NCBI RefSeq assembly: GCF_001949145.1 | Contig: NW_019091590.1 | Coordinates: 62,001 to 126,000 of the forward strand | Reading direction: 5' to 3' | Origin: Acanthaster planci | Lineage: Eukaryota > Echinodermata > Asteroidea > Valvatida > Acanthasteridae | Length of the DNA stretch: 64,000 nt | Shown: positions 54,058-64,000 of the stretch, piece after piece | Numbering within the stretch: the stretch's first letter is position 1 | Layout: the number at the start of each line of letters is the position of its first letter | The notes under the pieces: model-generated | Databases searched by the model: none | What the model was told of the DNA's origin: nothing | What the model saw: the letters and a program-made list of their open reading frames with translations, nothing else | Program-made: the position numbers and the translations under genes

Positions 54058-57000
54058 CAACTCACTCACAAAAGGTACTTCCCGTGTTGTTTCCCCAACA
54101 CTGTTGTCACACTGCCACGTCCATCAATAATGTAAACCCTCAAAACATATTCAACATTAAAGTCGGGGAAAAGGTTGCATCGAGGAATCCACTTACACTG
54201 TACAGCTATGTACTCTATGTACATTACCTCATCGGGGTGAAAAAAATAACATGATGAAGCCGCGTACACTCGATCTGTTTGATCACGAGCGGGGATAATT
54301 AGAAACGTAAATTACGGCTGATGACATTCACGGAAATCATTTCGATGGATGACCAACCATCTTCCGGACTGAGTGATTTGCATGATATGTGGCGTGTCTA
54401 AAAGCAACCGAAGTTTCCGACAAGTGGGCTGTAAATCGTTGTGAATTAAAAGGTCATGCGAGGGGAGTGCGCTCCCCCAGCTGGCTTGCAATCGTACAAT
54501 CGTAAACGGAAATCACATCTATGGATCTCAGTATCAACTCCTAATGACAAATCCCGACCCCCCCCCTGGCTTGGAGTAAAACTGCCCTGATCCAATTTTC
54601 AATCCGAGATGTGGACTAAACCAATACAACTTGAAGGAAGTAACAACTTCATTGAGAACCATTTTATGGCATTTTACTGCCTTAGATAAAAGCAACCACA
54701 CTGCAGTCGCGGACTACAGACCTGGTATTGAAAATCCGACATTGACAAACCGGCAAATTGTCGGCACATTTCCCAGGATCCTTTGCAGTCCGCCACCTTT
54801 GAAAAACAAACGTTATCAAAATACTACCGTGTACTATGTCTAAGCAGCTATGGATTTTTCAACTAGCTGGTCGCGATGACAAGCAGTAGCCGTAGACAAT
54901 ATGACGGATCCACAAGGTTTCTATAGGAAAAGTGTGACGTCATTTCAACTGAGAGTTCAAAGAATCCGTTGTGTTAGTACGGTGTTAATGAAAAAATAGT
55001 CAATCTCTCGCAGGGGTTAAGATTAATTTAAAGTTGCCTCTTTCCAGTTATAATGACGTCCAAAACATCCCAGCATTATAAGCGTTACTTTCTTCTTTCT
55101 TTGATGTTCTTGATGAAAAAAAGGATATTCTATATGCACATTAAAGATGTTCCCTTTGATGAATTGCACTGTGCTCTACATTCCCGACTCGGAAAGGCCA
55201 CGCAAATCTCGCTGTCGATCAACACGGCGAACTTTCTTGGTGGGGGATTCCTAATTCACCCACTCAACACCGCAGCGCTCACGATACGACCTGCCGTGGA
55301 TGTGTTCGATTGGGGGGGGGGGCATTGGCGAGTTGCATCGTCTATGTATATAGCAGATGCATCCGTGTCGGGTCAGGTTTGGCTTAATGCATACAGGAGG
55401 GGTATTGAGGTGCAGTGTATGAAGTTGCACCGTATAAAGTTCCCTGCTCTGGTTGCAATCACTGGCTTATGAATTCAAAACGATTCAGCACCCAAGTCCT
55501 GCATCAACCGCTGCCCGTCCGCAAGACTGCAGCAGCCGTCATTTGCCATTCGGCAGGAATTAATGAAACCATATCAGCCTCCGAATAAGTTTAATCGAAA
55601 GGCTAAGTTCTAATTGTCATTATAGTCACGGATACCGCCCTTATAATAAGACAGCGTTAATTACGAAGGTTGGAATTGGCTGCTGCGTCTAATCATATTA
55701 TCCTTCATTAAGGTGTAGCGGCCCGTACCGTGCCCCTTGGTCTACCGTGTGCGTCCCGTTCGCATTAGTGGGGCCAAAATGCGCGCCGCAACTGATTACA
55801 TTTCCGGTGTTGTTCGCCCCAGTCAGACCCTCGCGCATTCCTAATGGCATACTTTCTCCCTGCTATATGGCTCTATGAATAAAAACGGCTGCATTTCCCA
55901 GTCGTTAATTTTTGTTCTCTACGATCCGTGATTAAGGATGAGGCGCATTACAAAGTTTGCTCTAAGATCATGTCGCTCGAACGGTGTGCATTCCAAACGT
56001 ATTGCACGTTGTCCTAACACTGTAGATATACACTCTGCACACGCTAAGCAAAGCTGTGTTTCCCTTGGGTCATTTTCACTAAAACAAATGTTTCATTTCC
56101 ATTTTCATTTAATAGCAATGCGATATTAATCAGACATTGGATGCTTGATATGCAGACAAAAATTTGGAAATAAATACGACCAACCACATTTTATCAGAAA
56201 CAATTTAAAAATAAAACTAGGCCTATGCGCAAGGGTTTGGAAGTGAAACCATGCAGTTTAAAAATGTAGGGCCTATGTATGATATCGATAATACATCGAC
56301 CGTGAAAAATGAATGTGACAAAAATATCCCCAGGTAGGCCTGTAGGGAATTAAACGACCGAATGAATGGACTGTTGTCGCCGTTATTTGTTTAGATCTTT
56401 ACGCACGGGAACGTGTCTAACTATCACTGACTTGCGCTAATCCGTCACATCCATTTCCACGAGGTTAATGGGACCCGGCAGCAGCGACTCATACGATCTT
56501 GCCGCGCAAAAAAAGTCCAATTATATCTCTGACATGATGTACTTAGGCCTAATTATATGTGGCATTTAACGGGAACGAGTTGCTGGTTTGTTTCTAACAC
56601 CAAACCAATTCTATATGGTACCATACATGTCAACCCGAAGCGTGACCTGAATAATTACTGTCAGACGAGGAGTTAATTATGATGGATAGTTTTAAAGAGC
56701 TGCGCAGTGCCATTTTTCATTAACCGTTGAAGCTTAACTTTTGTGCCTCAGTAAGCCTCATTTTCAATTTTTGGGGTAATTTCGAAGTGTATTTTGGAGC
56801 TTTTTTTCTCTCATTTCAACATTCATATGGGCAAAACTGTAATGTCATCGTGGGGAGCGATACTCATTGTTTACACATTTTGAGCAATAAACTTGCAGCA
56901 ATTTTTTCATATTTTGCTGACCCAAATTTCCTTTCTTCTGGTCATTTATTGCTGAGTAAGCGCGTGACGGTAAACCAATGGGAAACCCTTTCAAAAAAAA

Positions 57001-60000
57001 CGTTTTACATCTGAAAAATTTCGTTTCACAATTTGAATAGAAGGGTCTGTGAAATGCCCAGTGTCCTCCCTGACTGTAACATTGCAGCAACAACGCCCTC
57101 TGAGCTGCTGTCCGGAAAAGAATGGAAAATTGTAAACGTTTAGAAAGTGCTCTTTTCGATAGCACTTACACAAAAGGGGATGTCAAATTGCTTTAATTCG
57201 CTCCTTGCACGCTGCTGCCGTGCATGGGCATGCAGAGCCTCGAACTGGCAGCTTGTACAATCGCGTCAGAATCGCTTTGTTCAATCGCATGCGCAGCACG
57301 CGCAAAAGTACATGAGCAACATAAAATAGGAAAAACCGAACAGGCTATTATTGATTGTGTACATTTGCCAGATCGAGGCTCTACGTGGTGGTAGCCTGCA
57401 AAGAGCGAATACATATAGAGGAGTTGCATAGAAGGCGTATAAGCGGGAAAAGGTTGGTCATCGTTTGACGCTGTGGGGTTTCAAATAATGAAGGACGGAA
57501 AGAAACAATTTAATCTTTTGGTGAAGTTTATATGATAATAAGTTAGCTTGAAGTAGAGGACCCATAGAGAAATCCAATTAGACGCCATAACTGTGGTGGC
57601 ACGGCAGTCACACGCACATTCTTCAGCTTGACGCGTGCGTGCATTTGGCAAATCATGACACCCCATTGGTCGAAGAGACATGCAACGCGTGCGTACCACG
57701 TGTCCACGAGCGTTGCGCCACCGCAGTAATGGCATCTCATTCTGACTGTTGAATTGAACTATCATCCCCATCATATATAATTGGATACAGCACTGTTTTC
57801 ATTTCCGTATTCGGTATTCACTTCTTACCATTCTGTGCAGCGAACGTGGTTGTTTGTTCAGCGAAAATCTATTCCTATTCCAAAGAACGTCGTACCAACT
57901 TCTGTGTTCCCATATTCCCATTAACTTTTGTGAACTATGAAGCCATTTTAGTGTGATAATAGACTGCGCGCGAATCTCGGCGTTTTCACGACAAACACCT
58001 TGCACGCAATATGTCTCCTTTTAGGTTTTTCAATAAATTTTACAAAAATACGACACTTTTTCACATTAAAATAGACTGTGCGATATATATACATCTATGG
58101 ACGTAGCTCTTATTTATTCCATTAGATATCGTACATGAACTCGACCCTTTGTGTGTTTTCAGGTAGACTTTTGTATGGGAATTTAAAAATCTGACTTTTA
58201 CCGTTTGTACAAATGCCCGTGTGGCCAGTTTGGAGAGAATGGTATACAGTTACATGGGAGTGTGTACAGGGCAAAAAATCTTTTGTTACAACAACGCAGC
58301 AGCCGTACTGCAAGATTCCACATGATAACATTTCTATGCTGGTTATCAGTTCGTCGTTTTTGTTTTAAAAAGTTATAGAAATATTTTTTACGAATGCTCA
58401 GGAGACACCTTTTTCCATACAGGTTTAATTCCCTCTTATTCATACAAGATCCAAAGGCCAAACATACCAGGGACGAAACACACTCGCGATGCTCACTTAC
58501 AACCTTTAACCCCACACGACCGTGGAAGAAAAGGACTCAATTTAAAACATTGAAACCTTGCGCGCGCCAGGTATCTCAGGATGTGAAAAACACTGCAAAA
58601 TATTCACCCAAACAAAGTCTGTTGGAACACCGGAATAATGACGAGCCGTACTAGTGCGCACTGTCTACGCCGGGCATTATGGAGTCATCCATGTGAGAAG
58701 TCCATAGACATAATGAAAACACGCAGTTTCACTTGGGTACAAAGTCAGTAGAATCGGACAGAGCCGTAGTGTGTACAGATGTATGTGGAGAAGTCTGTCT
58801 AAATAAATGAAGAAATACAGTGGAGTTCCGTCCAATTACAATAGTGCATGGTCGCTGCAGGCCGCTTTATTAAAAAGAAAAAAAGAAATATGAAATACCC
58901 CTTTGTGAAAATAATTGTACTCGTTATTCAGCAGAAATTCAACGTCCAGGATCGAGTATCAAAAAGAAAAACTAACCTTTACATGTATATGAATTTTAAT
59001 GAGTTACCCCTTGACATTAGCCGGCTTCCAAACTCACGCCAAAGACTTTACAGTTGGGAACCTCGTAGGCGTATTATAATAGGGGCATGCACTTTTAATT
59101 GTAAGCCCATATGGTGCAAACTCGACCTTACAATTTTAAAAACCAATACAGTGTACTGTGTTCAGTGCATGTTGTGTGACTTTTCTTACACGTGCTATGG
59201 CATTGATTGTATATGTTCTCACAAAAAAAATCACTCGATTTCTCATCCGAATGGGTTAATATTATATCAAGTGTCACCGATAAGCCTACACGTTTTGCAA
59301 ATTCTCGAGAAAAAAGTCTGGAATTTTTTTTAAACGAAGTGCAGGAATTTTAATGCCGCTGCTTCTGCAGGAAAGAATAGACAAAATAATGGCAGAATTC
59401 TGAATAAATTTAAGACTGCATTCTAACTGATCGAAATGTTTTGTGTGCCACTGACGATTTTTAATTTTTTTTAAGGATGTTGAGCACAGTGTTCGCATTA
59501 ATCGCTACATGTGTTGCAAGCCGCGAATATCGTGGCAAAGATTCCGAGTCGGCCGTATAAGAAAGTTCGTCCATCTCGCCCTATGTGTAACTATCGTTTG
59601 CATCCTTTAATCTGACAGGTTTGTCTCCCGACTTACACATTTTAACCACGTCTTGTCTTGTATACGCTACGCAGGCTGTCTTCCCCTTTCACGATCAACC
59701 CATTTGATGGAAGCGCCATAAAATGCGCAGTGAAAATGGAAGTGCCTCGTAAATGTACTAAAATTGAACTCCTGTCGGTGCTTGTCCTGAACGAAAATTA
59801 TTATGAGCATTTTTCTACATTGGGTCTTTTCTCTTCTGTTTTACTTTTCATTTAACAAACGGTACTAACCTGACCCCCAGGGTGTATATGTAAAATCGCA
59901 TTGAATTTGGAGGATTTGGGACTGTTAGGGCTAATGTTCCAAGATGTGTCTGCTTACCTCGCACAGCTCGGCACGCAAGGCGCATTGGCAGACGGTCATC

Positions 60001-62158
60001 ATTCCCCAGCATACTGCACTTTTTCACCGTATCGTAATCACCGGCGATGATTTTTCTGTGATATTACGTCTGTTGTGGATGCGTGCAAGCAGCTGGCGCG
60101 ACTCTTGGGCAACTCCTGGGCACAGAAATACACCAAGCAGGTGAAAGCAGATTACGGTCTTGGCAGACGATGGATCACGACAAGTTCTCAGGCAACAGGG
60201 CGAGAATACGCGGGATCTCCAAATTCACCATCGAAACCGGAGAGATTGCAAATGCAACCTGCCCCAGACGCAGCACGAGTGATGCACTCACGGACATCTC
60301 CCGCCCTCTCACCTCTCAACTCATCCGCTGTCGTTGTCAGGCTTTCCCCGACGAGCGGCGTTTTTTTTCATTGGCCCTGTCCTCGATTGCGGAGGATTTC
60401 ATTACGAACTCTGCCACGTGAAAAACGACCCAGGGAAGACTTGGGATGGAATGTGGATCTCGTGGATAAATCAGCAGCCGCGAATGGAAGACAAACGAGT
60501 GTTCATTTACTAGAAGCGCATGAACGGTGATTTCATGACAGCAGGATCATGCTTGGTGAGGACGGGAACATCTTTAATTGGCCGACCGAGGATATTAGAA
60601 CCCTTCATGTTGAGCAGTAGCTTGAATAGGAACCAGCTGAATACTTCTATCTGACAAGAAATCCACGATTGATTTTTCGTGTCCAATGTCTACCGCTGTG
60701 AATTTAATTCCAGGGTGTAAAGTGCCGGCATGCTTTACTGGATTCTGGATCGATTAATTACTGGTATAATTGCTGATTACTATGCGGTTTCATAGGGATA
60801 ATACCGTCAAACATTATGGTATTCCGCTCTGAATGACCCTAAGCGAGTGTAGCACACAGTAAAGATTTCACTACATTTCGCTCGCGCCGAACAGTTTGCC
60901 AACGAACATCATTTCAGTAGCGTCACGCCTGCGTGACGTCCGTGAAAAACAGAATAGAGAAGGCAACCGGTGAAGTTGTTTGTCAACTGTATCCTTAGCA
61001 GCTATCATGAAACAGCCGTCACTTTCCATGTGAAAAACATGACTGCAACAAAGTTAGCAGGATCTCGACCCCAGAGCTTTCAGCACGAGATGAGAACATC
61101 AGGATTTTTTTTGTGCCTAACACAAGTACTACTCGAGCACATTGCCGTCGCGGAAACAAATATCTCAAGAAAGACGATCGTATACCTCCCATGATCGTAC
61201 CCGACGCTGTTGGCGCTGGATTCAAGCATGGCGCCTCATAGCTCACCAGAGGATGTTTTTTGCACTTATTGTGCTATCAAATTCGCGGCCCTGCCATCAG
61301 TCTTCGAATTGCATCCTTCCAACTCTTCTCGGTGCTCAACTCTCCCCCCCCCCGGGGCTGCGGGAGACACTTGATGGGGTTGAGTACCTCTCTCCCGCTA
61401 CAGAGTAAGCTATATTGATTTACGCGTCCGACTCTTGTTTCTGTTCGACACTAAAGGGTGATGAGCTATCCCTTCCAGCTTTCTTTTCCATCACCGATCT
61501 TACTTAATAAGGCTTGTGTACGGTGGGATGGGTCTTCACACGTGGTCAGTGAAGGTGTAAAGGGTCTATAGGCTTAAGAGCATGACGCCTGGAGCTATAC
61601 TGTACGGAGCTCGTCGTGTCAACTTCACTCTGGTTTTGTCTAGTTCCTCGATGAGTACTTGCAATGGGTAATACACCACTTTTTTCTATTAGGTAATATG
61701 CATCAGGCGACGCGGTTGGATAGAAGTTAACTTTAATAATCCGGTCAATGTTCCAGACAGTGCATCGAAAGTCAGCTCGTGGAGGGAGACGTTGCCAGAG
61801 TCCATCTGTTTTTGTTCGTGTGAACCGTTTCCGTGTGGGCAGTTGGCAACCGTATTCGCAAATTCACAATGCAACTAATACTGCTAATTGGTTGCACCGT
61901 AAGACTGCTGTTAAGGCTATGCTTATAAGCAGAAACAAAAGAGGGCATGTTTCTAAATGAAATCGGCGGTCCTTTGGTAGAAACTCACCGCGGAGGCATT
62001 CAAGTTTATATGCGTTTGGAACGGGCAGGCTGAGCTATACGCGCACCGAATCTATGCTGTAACCATTGATCGATGGGTGTATCAGTGTTTGGTCTTTGCA
62101 TGTGCACCGAACGCGGATGCAGGAACCTGGTTGGAAAACTTTCTTTCGCTGATGAGGG
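54058..62158. other. No gene recognised
   Basis: Open frames up to about 160 codons (55053-55472, 58848-59333, 60075-60530) lack domain signals and splice context. taggccta-type words recur. No RNA gene was seen. Confidence 0.45.
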
Positions 62159-62352
62159 CAGTGGCGTTACTAGGGCTAATTACCCGGGGGAACCTGCCCC
62201 GGGGTGCACACATTTTTTAAGGGGGCACCACAAGAAAATAAGCTGCACCTGCAACAGAGATTATTCACAGAATTCAAACGGGAGCACCCCCCGGGGGGGG
62301 GGGCACGGGCATCTGCTGGGGGCACCCCCATCCCTCCGTAGTTACTCCATTG
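62159..62352. mobile_element. Possible hAT-type MITE
   Basis: Left end cagtggcgttactaggg and right end (complement) caatggagtaactacggagg share the hAT-like terminal pattern CAGTGGCGTAACTA. The interior has gggggcacc blocks and G/C runs. I could not identify a clean 8-bp target duplication, so the call is tentative. Confidence 0.5.
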
Positions 62353-63016
62353 GCCGTGAGAATGCACTTCAACTCGGGGCGGATAGAACAGGAAGATTGA
62401 AACAACTCGCTGTGTTACGATCAAATAACACACAAACGTTTCGTATAGTGGCGTGAATAGCAGATTCGGCGAAGCTCGTGCCCCTAAATACACCAAGCTC
62501 TGACTTAAGGATACCAATGAAAGCTCTGCATCCTTTACCAATCCCCACACTAAGTGGCCTCCTCAGGAGATGGGTAATCATCCAGCGTCCCCCTTAGATC
62601 TTGGCCCCTATTCGCGCTACTAGTTTCACTCTGCCCAGTGTCAGCATGAAAGTATTACAGGGATGACAAAGGCAGGAAGATTGATAAAACAAGAGGAAAG
62701 CACAATGTGCAAACTCTCACCTCTCGACGTGATGTGTACATTATTTTTTTTTTCAGGTCTTCTTTCCATGACAGTGATACCCCAAACGCTTCATAAACAG
62801 GTAGAGCTATTTAAGGGGAAGAATTGGAGTTGTCACCCTATACCCTTAAAGATGCATTATTCCGAAAGAGAATTGAATTCTTCCAAGCAGCTAACGAACT
62901 ATGTGTATCAAGATCTTGTATTTTTGAATGTCAGTTATCAAGTGCAACAATGCACAACATAAAGTCTCTGGTCATTAATATTAATTCTATGTTAGTTTTG
63001 GCTTGTTCTATCGATG

Positions 63017-63104
63017 AATGGGGCTGTAATAATGGTTTCACGTTGGTTTTTGTTTTACTAAATGGGGCTGTAATAATGGTTTCACGTTGGTTTTTGTTTT
63101 ACTA
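63017..63104. repeat. Perfect 44-bp tandem duplication
   Basis: Two identical 44-bp units starting aatggggctgtaataatggt, directly adjacent. Perfect identity implies a recent duplication or an assembly artefact. Confidence 0.95.
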
Positions 63105-63390
63105 CAATCTACGTGTTGCAGTATCTGCAGGCAAGCTACTTGTACGTTTACAGTCCCAATAATTGCATTGCTCGAATTTTGTGTACGCCCTCCATACAAT
63201 CGCCTGTTATGCAATCATGTCTAGGCGTCGTTTGACGGACCAATGCTCCTTGCAGCATGAACTGATCCCATCAGTTTTATTAATTTCTTTCAGTTACCTG
63301 TGTGACAAGAAAACTTCAATTTATGAGCATTCCGACATCTACCGATAGTATTTATAGAGCCAACTTCTCAAAATACCGAACTCAATGACA

Positions 63391-63576
63391 TTAAAAACAT
63401 TGCAGTTTGCATTCCTTGAATGTTGGAGCGTCAGACATTTTGAATACAGTCTCGGGTCCTGGGTTCGGTTCGCACGATTTCCCCTCCAGCAAAATTGATG
63501 ATATTCGGAAAGGAGGAAAGGCATTAGAGTGGGCCGTCCACCATCGGTCGCTTCGTGACTGGAGCACATCCGTCAT
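63391..63576 (-). other. Open frame with 2A-like NPGP motif, retroelement remnant?
   Basis: A minus-strand frame reads SSILLEGKSCEPNPGPETVF, with Asn-Pro-Gly-Pro encoded at 63465-63454. Known: 2A-like D-x-E-x-N-P-G-P sequences preceded by Leu-Leu-x-G occur at the N-terminus of non-LTR retrotransposon proteins in echinoderms and amphioxus. Here the Asp is Ser and the frame ends soon after, so a decayed fragment or coincidence are both possible. Confidence 0.3.
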
Positions 63577-64000
63577 ATCTGCTTAAGTCCTAATTTTGCG
63601 TTGAACTCGTGTTTCATGGATGTTGGTATTAGCTTCAAAATCAATGATCGTGATGAAATCAGTCAGACTTGCCTTTGTGAGGAATAGTCTACTTCAAGAC
63701 CAAAATGTTTCGGACTATTTGGAAGTGTCTCCGGATCTGGTCGCATTCAGAAACTTTCTGAAACCATCCATTCCCGAAACCCACTTTGTTGATTTCCAGT
63801 CGCTGTTATTGCTAGTGTTTGTAAATGTCTACAATACGCATTAGCCTTGTTTTCTCTGGTTTACCTTCACGCATTTTTTTCTTCTTGTGTTTTTGGTCTT
63901 ATTGCCACTTTTTCACACTGATTAATGGTGCTGACTAGCCAACGGGAGTGAACCGACATGCGCTCTGCATCTTGAAATACACCTCTATGGGCATCCCGAC

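Noticed and set aside
55053-55472. 139-codon plus-strand frame
   Set aside because: No recognisable domain or splice context. Fragments such as SRLGKATQISLSI were considered for a known enzyme family but are too short to support it.
58848-59333. 161-codon plus-strand frame
   Set aside because: Lys/Tyr/Cys-rich translation of AT-rich DNA with no domain; treated as chance.
60075-60530. Overlapping 151- and 112-codon frames
   Set aside because: Two frames open over the same bases with no domain in either; local composition explains it.

Overview
The window is genomic DNA from an animal. All supported genes are split by GT-AG introns, there are no operons or ribosome binding sites, and the sequence is AT-rich and full of small foldback elements. 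Recurrent acatgtacatgta and taggccta words and the gene content suggest a marine invertebrate deuterostome, most likely an echinoderm. The species is an inference, not something the sequence proves.

Layout. (1) 502-2930, minus strand: 5' part of a gene running out of the window on the left. It has a non-coding first exon and three coding exons of a low-complexity, Gln/Ala/Ser/Pro-rich N-terminus. An Aurora-kinase-like gene is possible but unproven. (2) 2930-3253: a short divergent promoter with CCAAT, E2F-like and CHR-like words. (3) 3254-22828, plus strand: a complete lysosomal N-acetylgalactosamine-6-sulfatase gene (GALNS family). It has ten exon positions and a predicted protein of 515 aa. 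Position 5 is occupied by four tandem alternative exons (5a-5d), each exactly 265 nt. (4) 22829-29985: convergent intergenic space without recognisable genes. (5) 29986-38884, minus strand: a complete Neto-like gene (signal peptide, CUB, CUB, LDLa, transmembrane helix, cytoplasmic tail; 8 coding exons, 526 aa) with a 30-nt microexon between the CUB domains. (6) 39-64 kb: no gene I can support, but several mobile-element-like structures, minisatellites and hairpins.

The most notable system is the GALNS exon cassette. Four copies of one catalytic-domain exon share phase (0 to 1) and length (3n+1), so exactly one copy must be chosen for an open frame. The metal-binding Asp-Asn and the catalytic His are kept in all copies, while residues around them vary. 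This would be an unusual case of mutually exclusive splicing diversifying a lysosomal sulfatase. Other points of interest are a 304-bp element with 42-bp terminal direct repeats, an 11-bp target duplication and an embedded tRNA-like sequence; two families of foldback elements with copies in both genes or their flanks; and the Neto microexon.
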